Below, in pieces: positions 16,978 to 24,123 of a stretch of DNA of 64,000 nucleotides. The notes below the pieces were generated by a model that was given only the letters and a program-made list of their open reading frames with translations, was not told the DNA's origin and did no database searches. The DNA lies in the NCBI GenBank assembly GCA_004556755.1, contig SFFW01000002.1:1-64000 (forward strand), written 5' to 3'. The stretch is from Clostridiales bacterium (lineage in GTDB: Bacteria; Bacillota; Clostridia; Oscillospirales; Oscillospiraceae). Position 1 is the stretch's first letter. Every line of letters starts with the position of its first letter. The position numbers were made by a program, and so were the translations under genes.

Positions 16978-18792
16978 ATGCACGAGCGACTGCTTCAAAA
17001 AGCGAATAAGCTGCCAATGCTCCCCGGCGTCTATATTATGAAGGATGCCGAGGACAATGTCATATACGTCGGCAAGGCAAAGAAGCTCAAAAACAGGGTG
17101 ACGAGCTATTTCAGAGGCAGCCATCTTCCGAAGGTTGAGGCGATGGTCGAGAAGGTAAACGACTTCAGCGTAATCGTCGTTGAGTCGGAGTTTGAGTCGC
17201 TTGTGCTTGAAAATTCGCTTATCAAGCAGTACAGACCGCACTACAACATCCTGCTCAAGGACGATAAGGGCTATCCGTTCATACGCCTGTGTACGGACGA
17301 GCCGTACCCCAAATTTGAGCTTATAAACGTCAGAAAAGACGACGGCGCAAGGTATTTCGGACCATTCGGCGGCAGGTCCGTTTCCAGGGAAATAATCGAC
17401 GTGGTGTGTAAAACGCTAAAGCTGCCGAGCTGCTCAAGGAGCTTTCCGAGGGACATCGGGAAGAACCGTCCGTGCCTCAACTACCACATGGGGAGCTGTT
17501 CCGGCTGGTGCAGACCGCCGGAAAGACGGGAGGAGTATGCTGCGCTTATAAGTGAAGCCTGTCTCATCCTCGAAGGAAAGCGAAAGGAGCTTGCGCAAAA
17601 GCTCAAAGCCGAAATGGAGCAGGCGTCCGAGGAGCTTCGCTTTGAGCTTGCAGCCGAGCTTCGTGACCGCATGAGAGCCGTCGAGAGCCTGTCAAATAAG
17701 CAAAACGTCATTGCTCCGGCGCTCTCGGAAACGGATGCCGTGGGCTTTTTCAGAGGTGCAAAGACCTGCTTTACGGTGCTGCATTTTTATAACGGCGCTC
17801 TGCGTGAAAAGGACACGATGCTGATAGACGAGCCGCTTGAAAGCGACGAGGAGGCGATCTCTCAGCTTTTGCGGCAATACTATATGCAAAGAAGCGCCTT
17901 TCCCAAGCACATTCTGCTTCCGATGGAACCGGAGGACAGGGAGGAGCTGGAGCATCTTTTCAGCGATGCCGCAGGCGAAAGAGTGTATCTCGAGGTGCCT
18001 AAGCGGGGCGAAAGGCTGGGGCTTGTTACAAAGGCGCTCGTAAACGCAAAGGAAGAGACGCTCAGAGCGACAAGCGCACAGCAGAGACGCACGAGCGCTC
18101 TGAAGTGGCTGCAAAAAGCGCTGGACCTAAACGACTACCCGACGAGGATAGAGGCGTTCGACGTTTCCAACCTCGGCGACACCGGCATAGTTGCGGCAAT
18201 GACCGTTCACCGTGACGGCAAGCCGCTCAAGCGTGACTACCGCAAATTCAAGATAAGCGATCTTGAGCAGAGAGACGACTATGCAAGTATGCATCAGGCG
18301 GTGTACAGAAGATTCAAACGCTACTGCGACGGCTCAAGCGGCTTTACCGAGCTTCCGCAGCTTTTACTCATCGACGGCGGCGACCGTCACGCAGCAGTGG
18401 CGGAGGACGCTTTGAGTGAGCTTGGCCTCACGATCCAGGTGTTCGGCATGGTGAAGGACGACAGGCACAGGACCCGTGCGCTCATATCCTCCGACGGCAG
18501 GGAGATCGGGATAAACGCAAACCAAGCGGTGTTTTCTCTTGTGGGAAGGATACAGGAGGAGACGCACAGATATGCGATAGAGTATCAGAGGTCGCTGCGC
18601 AGCGGCGCTTTCGGCTCTGAGATCAATTCCATTCCCGGCGTCGGGGAGAAGCGCCGCAACGAGCTGCTGCGTCATTTCAAAACGCTGAAAGCCATAAAGA
18701 ATGCAAGCCTTGAGGAGCTGTGCGAGGCGGTGCCGAAAAACTGTGCACACGCCGTGTATGAGCATTATCACGGAAGTGAGGATTTGAAATGA
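16978..18792 (+). CDS. uvrC: UvrABC system protein C
   Basis: A 604-residue nuclease subunit of nucleotide excision repair that makes both incisions. The N-terminal GIY-YIG domain (PGVYIMKDAEDNVIYVGKAK, about residues 15-34) makes the 3' cut. A cysteine cluster, the UVR UvrB-binding motif (about 203-238), the RNase-H-like domain with EAFDVSNLGDTG and LLIDGGDRH for the 5' cut, and C-terminal HhH (IPGVGEKRRNELL) follow. Length is normal. It starts an operon with rsmD and coaD (4-nt overlaps). Confidence 0.96.
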   Translation: MHERLLQKANKLPMLPGVYIMKDAEDNVIYVGKAKKLKNRVTSYFRGSHLPKVEAMVEKVNDFSVIVVESEFESLVLENSLIKQYRPHYNILLKDDKGYPFIRLCTDEPYPKFELINVRKDDGARYFGPFGGRSVSREIIDVVCKTLKLPSCSRSFPRDIGKNRPCLNYHMGSCSGWCRPPERREEYAALISEACLILEGKRKELAQKLKAEMEQASEELRFELAAELRDRMRAVESLSNKQNVIAPALSETDAVGFFRGAKTCFTVLHFYNGALREKDTMLIDEPLESDEEAISQLLRQYYMQRSAFPKHILLPMEPEDREELEHLFSDAAGERVYLEVPKRGERLGLVTKALVNAKEETLRATSAQQRRTSALKWLQKALDLNDYPTRIEAFDVSNLGDTGIVAAMTVHRDGKPLKRDYRKFKISDLEQRDDYASMHQAVYRRFKRYCDGSSGFTELPQLLLIDGGDRHAAVAEDALSELGLTIQVFGMVKDDRHRTRALISSDGREIGINANQAVFSLVGRIQEETHRYAIEYQRSLRSGAFGSEINSIPGVGEKRRNELLRHFKTLKAIKNASLEELCEAVPKNCAHAVYEHYHGSEDLK

Positions 18793-19331
18793 GAGTAATT
18801 AGCGGAAAATCAAAGGGTCGCAAGCTTAAAGAGCCTTCGGATTATGCGATCAGACCGACGACGGATATGGTAAAGGAGTCGGTGTTCAACATCATACAGT
18901 TTGACATTGAGGGACGCCGTGTGCTTGACCTTTTTGCGGGTACGGGTCAGCTCGGCATCGAGTGCCTCAGCCGAGGTGCATCGGAGTGTACCTTCGTCGA
19001 TATGAGTGCAGAGGCGATAGCTCTCGTTAAGTCGAACCTAAAAACCTGCGGACTTACCGGCAGAGTGGTTCGGGACGACTCACTGAGCTTTTTAAAGCGC
19101 GGTGAGCGCTTTGATCTCATTTTCCTTGACCCGCCTTATGCCGAGGAGCTGCTGAGTCAGGCACTTCGGATCATTTATTCCGTTGACATCTTGAACGAAG
19201 GTGGTATAATTGTTTGCGAAGGCCCTCGTGAAAAGCTGCTGCCGGAGCCGGAAGCTCCGTATTATAAGATCAAGGAATACCGCTACGGCAGAGTGAAGCT
19301 CACGACTATCGGTAAGGAGAACAAAAAATGA
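18789..19331 (+). CDS. rsmD: 16S rRNA (guanine966-N2)-methyltransferase
   Basis: A 180-residue SAM methyltransferase for G966 of 16S rRNA. It shows MRVISGKSKGRKL and RPTTDMVKESVFNI at the N-terminus, the SAM loop DLFAGTGQLGIE (about residues 41-52) and the catalytic DPPY. Gene order rsmD-coaD with 4-nt overlap is the usual one. Confidence 0.94.
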   Translation: MRVISGKSKGRKLKEPSDYAIRPTTDMVKESVFNIIQFDIEGRRVLDLFAGTGQLGIECLSRGASECTFVDMSAEAIALVKSNLKTCGLTGRVVRDDSLSFLKRGERFDLIFLDPPYAEELLSQALRIIYSVDILNEGGIIVCEGPREKLLPEPEAPYYKIKEYRYGRVKLTTIGKENKK

Positions 19332-19831
19332 GTCTTGCCATATGCCCCGGAAGCTTTGACCCGATAACGCTGGGACACCTGAACATCATACGCAGAGCCT
19401 CGAAAATCTTCGACAAGGTTGTCGTATGCATAATGGTCAACTCCACTAAGATGACACCGATGTTTTCCATAGACGAGCGTGTCGACATGGCAAAGCGAGT
19501 CGTGGAGCGGCTGCCGAACGTTGAGGTCGACACCTTTGACGGACTTCTTGCGGAGTATGCCAAGAAGTACGATGATGCTGTCATCGTCAAGGGAATGAGG
19601 GCGGCATCCGATTTTGAATACGAATTTCAGATGAATCTGATAAACAAAAAAATAAACCCCGATCTTGAGACCATGTTCCTGACCGCAAGCGAGAAGTACA
19701 CCTTTCTCAGCTCGTCGGTGGTCCGTGAGATGGCGAGCTATGGCGCCGAGCTTACGGGTTTTGTCCCCTGCGAAATTATAGACGAGGTAAAGAATAAAGC
19801 CAAAATATGGAGGGATCGCAATGGAAAATGA
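19328..19831 (+). CDS. coaD: Phosphopantetheine adenylyltransferase
   Basis: A 167-residue nucleotidyltransferase forming dephospho-CoA from phosphopantetheine and ATP. It has the T/HxGH motif as GSFDPITLGHLNII (about residues 8-21), KGMRAASDFEYEFQM, and the SSSVVRE loop. Length is normal. It overlaps rsmD by 4 nt and the next gene by 11 nt. Confidence 0.96.
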   Translation: MSLAICPGSFDPITLGHLNIIRRASKIFDKVVVCIMVNSTKMTPMFSIDERVDMAKRVVERLPNVEVDTFDGLLAEYAKKYDDAVIVKGMRAASDFEYEFQMNLINKKINPDLETMFLTASEKYTFLSSSVVREMASYGAELTGFVPCEIIDEVKNKAKIWRDRNGK

Positions 19832-20348
19832 ACATAAGGAAGTAATGGAGCTTGTTGAGACCCTGTACACCATGGTGTCCGAGGCGTGGGGCGTTCCTCT
19901 CGGAAACGATAAGTGCATCGTCGAGCGAGAAAAGGCTCTTGAAGTGATAAACGACCTCAAGGCGGCGCTCCCCGTCGAAATCGCCGAGGCAAAGCGTCTT
20001 GTGTCCGCAAGAGACGAGTTTATCGGCAATGCAAAGCGTGAGGCCGAATCCATCCGCAAGAATGCCGAGGACCGTGCGAGAGCCAAGCTTGAGGAGCAGG
20101 CGATTGTAAACGAGGCAAAGAGACATTCCGTGGAGCTTGTCACCAATGCGGAGATCAAATCCAAGGAGCTGCGCCGTGTTGCCAACGAGTATGTCGATGA
20201 GATCCTTCGCCGCACCGAGGAAAGCGTTGCCGAGGCTCTCAAGGCGATAAACCGCTCCCGTGCCAGCTTCATTAACCTTGCCGGCAGCGCCGATGAGACG
20301 GTGGAGGAGCCGGAGACCGAGAACGTCGCCGAACCCGAAGAAAACTGA
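19821..20348 (+). CDS. Coiled-coil protein often annotated as ATPase-like
   Basis: A 175-residue, highly charged protein. Residues about 35-150 form one long predicted coiled coil rich in Glu, Lys, Arg and Ala, similar in texture to DivIVA-like or ATP-synthase subunit b/H stalks, but with no membrane segment or DivIVA N-terminal motif. The C-terminus is acidic. In Clostridia a protein of this kind commonly follows coaD, which supports a real gene, yet no function is known. It overlaps coaD by 11 nt and is closed by a strong terminator. Confidence 0.7.
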   Translation: MENEHKEVMELVETLYTMVSEAWGVPLGNDKCIVEREKALEVINDLKAALPVEIAEAKRLVSARDEFIGNAKREAESIRKNAEDRARAKLEEQAIVNEAKRHSVELVTNAEIKSKELRRVANEYVDEILRRTEESVAEALKAINRSRASFINLAGSADETVEEPETENVAEPEEN

Positions 20349-20360
20349 AATACGAGTATG

Positions 20361-20398
20361 AAAATGCTTGCTCCGACTGCACGGAGCAAGCATTTTTT
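20361..20398 (+). terminator. Terminator of the uvrC-rsmD-coaD operon
   Basis: A perfect inverted repeat (20361-20375 with 20382-20396), 6-nt loop, ending in a T tract. A-rich on its left side, so it may also act for the - strand gene. Confidence 0.85.
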
Positions 20399-20423
20399 AC
20401 GTCTATTTTGATGGGTGCGGCGA

Positions 20424-20735
20424 TCAGGTCGGCTCGTATGCCTTGCCGATCTCGTTGCCGTCTGCATCGTAGTCGATGCATTCCATGAGCTGCGGATCGA
20501 CCCGGCTCTGTTTTTTTATGGTCATGCCGACGCCCTGGTTGTTAAAGACCCAGATGTAGTTGTTCCACGTTCCGGGGTCTTTTTTTCTGAACACGGTGGT
20601 CTCGTTTATACGGCAGAACTTCGCTCTGCCCTCCGCCGTATCCAAAAGATCGCCGGGACCGGTATAAAAAAGCTCGTCGCTGTAGTTGTACTGATCCTCA
20701 GCGCTGATCTCACGTTTGATGTCTTCCTGTGACAT
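20424..20735 (-). CDS. Hypothetical protein
   Basis: A 103-residue acidic protein not recognised. Longer in-frame starts exist, but GGAGG lies 6 nt before the ATG at 20735, and a consensus promoter lies just upstream, so this start is preferred (MSQEDIKREI). It has no signal peptide or membrane segment. The middle (residues about 40-80) contains several aromatic residues in a strand-like pattern (TWNNYIWVFNN), suggesting a small folded beta domain. It is monocistronic and divergent from the phosphorelay operon. Confidence 0.6.
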   Translation of the reverse strand: MSQEDIKREISAEDQYNYSDELFYTGPGDLLDTAEGRAKFCRINETTVFRKKDPGTWNNYIWVFNNQGVGMTIKKQSRVDPQLMECIDYDADGNEIGKAYEPT

Positions 20736-20759
20736 GGCAAACCTCCGAAGTTTTTTTAC

Positions 20760-20788
20760 ATTGTACCACGGATAAGCGGCACTTGCAA
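20760..20788 (-). promoter_or_regulatory. Promoter of the 103-residue hypothetical gene
   Basis: On the - strand TTGCAA (20788-20783), a 17-nt spacer, then TACAAT (20765-20760). Confidence 0.6.
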
Positions 20789-20831
20789 GCGCATAAATTA
20801 GCATGTTTTAAAACTTTTTGTCCCCAGCTTA

Positions 20832-20861
20832 TTGACATTCTTAACTAATAGTTGGTAAAAT
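20832..20861 (+). promoter_or_regulatory. Promoter of the phosphorelay operon, with a palindrome in the spacer
   Basis: Consensus TTGACA (20832-20837), an 18-nt spacer and TAAAAT (20856-20861). The spacer contains the odd palindrome AACTAATAGTT (20843-20853), a plausible operator, possibly for the response regulator encoded next. Confidence 0.6.
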
Positions 20862-20899
20862 AACAAAAACGGCTCATTTATGATTGAGGTGACTGCACA

Positions 20900-21622
20900 A
20901 TGTATAAAGCAATAATCGTCGAGGACGACCTTATGGTCTGTGCGATACTTGAAAAGCAATTCGGAAGGTTTCCGCAGCTGAAGCTTGTCGGCAGCTTCAG
21001 AAGGGGTGCGGAAGCTATGGATTTCCTTGCGGACGATCCCGACGGCGCCGACCTGATAATTCTGGACTACTATATGCCGAACATGACAGGCGTGGAGTTC
21101 CTGAAGGAACTGCGAAAGACGAATACAAAGGTGCAGGTCATAATGATAACCTCCGCCAACGACTATTCCGTCATAAGGGAAGCGATGTGCTGCGGCGTGT
21201 GCGATTACATTCTCAAGCCCTTTACGTCGCTTAGGCTGGAAAAGGCATACAGTAAGTTTGATACCGTTATGAAGCTTACCCGTGATACACATGTGTGGAC
21301 GCAGGAGAAGGTGGACACCCTGCTGTGTCCGTACCGCCATTACAGCACCGACTCTGCCGACGACGAGAGCAGCTACAAGTCGAGCAAAATTAATGCGACA
21401 ACGCTTGAAAACATCCGTGAGTATATGCAGGCGAATGCGGGCAAAAAGATGCCGCTCACCGAGGTCAGCCAAGGCATGGGACTTTCGACCGTCACCGTGC
21501 GCAGGTACTTAAAGCACCTCAACCAGCTCAACGAGGTGAAGATAACGCTCGACTGCAAAACGGGCGGCAGACCGTCCGAGATTTTTGAGTACAGAGGAGT
21601 TGACGGCAATGAACGGGTTTGA
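20900..21622 (+). CDS. Response regulator, CitB/DcuR-like
   Basis: A 240-residue two-domain response regulator. The receiver domain has Asp9/Asp10, phospho-acceptor Asp56 in ILDYYMP, Thr84 and Lys106. A linker (about 125-165) leads to a C-terminal helix-turn-helix (about residues 180-210, PLTEVSQGMGLSTVTVRRYL) of the type found in citrate/dicarboxylate regulators. Such regulators normally pair with a sensor next door. Here the partner in the same operon is a hybrid kinase plus a free Hpt protein, which is unusual for this class. The stop overlaps the Hpt gene by 14 nt. Confidence 0.88.
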   Translation: MYKAIIVEDDLMVCAILEKQFGRFPQLKLVGSFRRGAEAMDFLADDPDGADLIILDYYMPNMTGVEFLKELRKTNTKVQVIMITSANDYSVIREAMCCGVCDYILKPFTSLRLEKAYSKFDTVMKLTRDTHVWTQEKVDTLLCPYRHYSTDSADDESSYKSSKINATTLENIREYMQANAGKKMPLTEVSQGMGLSTVTVRRYLKHLNQLNEVKITLDCKTGGRPSEIFEYRGVDGNERV

Positions 21623-21962
21623 GATGCGTTTCAGGGCTGCCGGAAATGACTACGACGCTGCGCTTGAGCGTACCGCAGGCGATACCGAGCTTTTGGGGCA
21701 GCTTATGCTGATGTTTAAGTCCGACGGCGGCTTTGCCGCACTTTCGAAAGCGCTCGAAGAGGACGACTGCAAGGCGGCGTTTGCGGCTGCGCACTCCCTT
21801 AAAGGCAGCAGCGGAATGCTCGGAATGGACCCGCTGTTTGCCGTGATGTCCGAGATCACCGAGGTGCTCAGAGCGGGGGAGCTTGAGCCTGCAAAAACAG
21901 TGTTTCCCAAGGCAAAGGACGAGTACGAAAAGGTGCTTGCGATAATCGGAGAGCTGTGCTGA
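21609..21962 (+). CDS. Histidine phosphotransfer (Hpt) domain protein
   Basis: A 117-residue single-domain Hpt protein. The phospho-accepting His62 lies in AAHSLKGSSGMLGM, the standard Hpt signature, within a helical bundle. The ATG at 21609 has GAGGAG 9 nt upstream and overlaps the response regulator gene by 14 nt, so the two are probably translated in a fixed ratio. It would carry phosphate between the C-terminal receiver of the hybrid kinase and the response regulator of this operon. Confidence 0.88.
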   Translation: MNGFEMRFRAAGNDYDAALERTAGDTELLGQLMLMFKSDGGFAALSKALEEDDCKAAFAAAHSLKGSSGMLGMDPLFAVMSEITEVLRAGELEPAKTVFPKAKDEYEKVLAIIGELC

Positions 21963-21963
21963 C

Positions 21964-22506
21964 ATGAAGGCGGAGAAACTTCTACCCGCCGCAGGCTTTG
22001 CCTGCTTTGCGGCAAAGGAGCTGGGCGACATTTTCCCGAAGCTTCGTGCAAAGCTGCCGGTGAGCATCGGCGCAATAGAATATGCGGTGGGTATCGGTGC
22101 CGTTGCGGCGGGGACTTTAATGCAGATCAAAAAACTGCGAAGCGTTCCGGCGTGTGCGGTAGCTGCGGCATTTCTCGGAACGCAGATGTACGTTCTGTTC
22201 GGCTGCTTTTCTGGAAAGGATGCATATTGCGAAAACGGAAAGCAGAGCGTTTACGACAAAGGACCGTATGCGCTGTGCCGCCATCCGGGACTCATAGCCT
22301 TTGCGGGAGCCTATGCTTCGCTCTGCCTCGGAACGGACCTTCCGAAGCGGACAGCGGCAGTGCTTACGCTGCTTGACCTCTTGCTCGTGGCTTTTGAGGA
22401 TGTGCTTGTGTTCCCCAAGACCCTTTCGGGCTATGACGAGTATAAAAAAACAACGCCGTTTCTTATACCGACGGCGGAGAGCATAAAGAGATTTTTTGAA
22501 AAATAA
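21964..22506 (+). CDS. ICMT/PEMT-like integral membrane methyltransferase
   Basis: A 180-residue membrane protein with about four hydrophobic segments. The segment VYDKGPYALCRHPG (about residues 95-108) matches the GPY-x(2-3)-RHPxY SAM-binding motif of isoprenylcysteine carboxyl methyltransferase-like and phospholipid N-methyltransferase-like enzymes. The C-terminal FEDVLVFPKTLSGYDEYKKTTPFLIP also fits (E-x..F..Y..Y). The target is unknown. It lies 1 nt after the Hpt gene and 15 nt before the GH3-family gene, inside a signalling operon, which is not a usual place for this family. Confidence 0.72.
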   Translation: MKAEKLLPAAGFACFAAKELGDIFPKLRAKLPVSIGAIEYAVGIGAVAAGTLMQIKKLRSVPACAVAAAFLGTQMYVLFGCFSGKDAYCENGKQSVYDKGPYALCRHPGLIAFAGAYASLCLGTDLPKRTAAVLTLLDLLLVAFEDVLVFPKTLSGYDEYKKTTPFLIPTAESIKRFFEK

Positions 22507-22521
22507 CTGCGGATATTGAGT

Positions 22522-24123
22522 ATGACGTTTCAACAGGAACTGGGCCGTATGTCCAAGGCTGAGCTGTGGCAGGAATATTGCGGCTATCTTGATCTGAATA
22601 TAACTGAATATATGTATATTCAAAAGCGCCTTATGGAGGAGCAGATCGAGCTTTGGAGCAAAAGTCCCCTCGGAAAGAGCCTTCTTAAAGGCGAGACGCC
22701 GCACACCCTTGAGGAGTTCAGGCGGACACTTCCGCTGACGAAGTACGAGGACTATGCGGACATACTGTTCAAAAGGGACCCGGAGCTTCTGCCCGACGTT
22801 CCAATGATATGGATAGAGACGACGTGGGAGGGCGGACTTCGCCCGATAAAAATTGCGCCCTACACAAGGAGTATGCTGGACTCCTACAAGCACAATCTCA
22901 TCGCCATGGCGATGCTCGTTTCCGGCAAGAAGAAGGGCGACTTTGACCTCCGACCGGGACACCGTTTCCTGTACGGGGGAGCGCCGCTGCCTTACGAAAC
23001 GGGGCTTGTCCCGTCGCTGCTGAACGAGGAGATGCGCTTTGAGTGGCTGCCGGACAGCGACGAATATGCGGATCTGAGCTTCAGTGAACGCATGAAAAAG
23101 GGCTTTAAAATGGCGTTTAAGGGCGGAATTGATTACTTTTTCGCCATGGGCAGCGTCGCAAATTACATAACCGAAAGCTTCGCAAAACAGATATCCGGCG
23201 GTGGGGGAGGGAAAACGAAGGTCTCGCCCGCAATGGCGGTGAAGTACCTGAAGGCGAAACGCCGCTGCCGTCGTGAGGGACGAAGCATTCGCCCGGCGGA
23301 CCTGTTTACCATCACGGGCTTCGGCTGCACAGGGACGGACGGAAAGTGCTATAAGGACAGACTTTCAAAGGCTTGGGGCGTTACGCCCGTGGAGCTTATC
23401 GCAGGAACGGAATCAACCTGCGTCGGCTGCGACACATGGGAGCAGCGGGGCATGGTTCTGTTCCCCGACTCCTGCTTTTACGAGTTCATACCCGAAGCGG
23501 AGATGCTTAAAAGCCTTGACGACGAAAGCTACGTTCCCGAAACCTGCCTTATAAACGAGGTCAAGGTCGGTGCAAAATACGAGATCGTCATAAGCGTCCT
23601 GCACGGCGGCGCATTCATGCGCTATCGGATAGGCGACGTTTACCGCTGCCTTGAGGAGAGCGTAGGAGGCAGTCTGCCGAGGTTTACATACGTTGACAGG
23701 ATCCCGACCGTCATTGACATTGCGGGCTTTACAAGGATCACGCAAAAGTCGATCTCCGAGGTCATACGCCTTTCAAAGCTCGGCATCGGCGACTTTATCG
23801 CACGCAAGGAGTTTGACGAAAACAATACGCCGTTTTTGCATATGTACCTCGAAATTACACCGGAGTCTCAGCGGAGCGACGTGGTTACAAAGAAGGTTTT
23901 AAGCGAGCATTTGGCGGTATATTTCAGATACTTCGACAGCGACTATGAGGATCTCAAGAAGCTTCTGAATATCGAACCGCTTCAGCTTACCGTGCTGCCG
24001 TACGGGAGCATTGCCGGCTTTGAAAGCGAACGCAGCATGAAGCTGCGGCGCATAAACACCGACGACTATTTTATGAACAGCCTGCTCATGTACGCAGAAA
24101 AACTCGGATCGGAGGAGCGTTAA
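22522..24123 (+). CDS. GH3 family (acyl-adenylating) protein
   Basis: A 533-residue protein resembling the GH3 auxin-responsive family, ANL-related enzymes that activate a carboxylic acid with ATP and join it to an amine or amino acid. Matching marks are the N-terminal helical region leading into LPLTKYEDYADIL, the central substrate/ATP region with GFGCTGTDGK and AGTESTCVGC, YRIGDVYRC (about residues 360-368), and a C-terminal YVDRIPTVIDIAGF lid. A TTG two codons upstream is possible. Bacterial GH3 proteins are poorly characterised. It overlaps the kinase gene by 1 nt. Confidence 0.78.
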   Translation: MTFQQELGRMSKAELWQEYCGYLDLNITEYMYIQKRLMEEQIELWSKSPLGKSLLKGETPHTLEEFRRTLPLTKYEDYADILFKRDPELLPDVPMIWIETTWEGGLRPIKIAPYTRSMLDSYKHNLIAMAMLVSGKKKGDFDLRPGHRFLYGGAPLPYETGLVPSLLNEEMRFEWLPDSDEYADLSFSERMKKGFKMAFKGGIDYFFAMGSVANYITESFAKQISGGGGGKTKVSPAMAVKYLKAKRRCRREGRSIRPADLFTITGFGCTGTDGKCYKDRLSKAWGVTPVELIAGTESTCVGCDTWEQRGMVLFPDSCFYEFIPEAEMLKSLDDESYVPETCLINEVKVGAKYEIVISVLHGGAFMRYRIGDVYRCLEESVGGSLPRFTYVDRIPTVIDIAGFTRITQKSISEVIRLSKLGIGDFIARKEFDENNTPFLHMYLEITPESQRSDVVTKKVLSEHLAVYFRYFDSDYEDLKKLLNIEPLQLTVLPYGSIAGFESERSMKLRRINTDDYFMNSLLMYAEKLGSEER

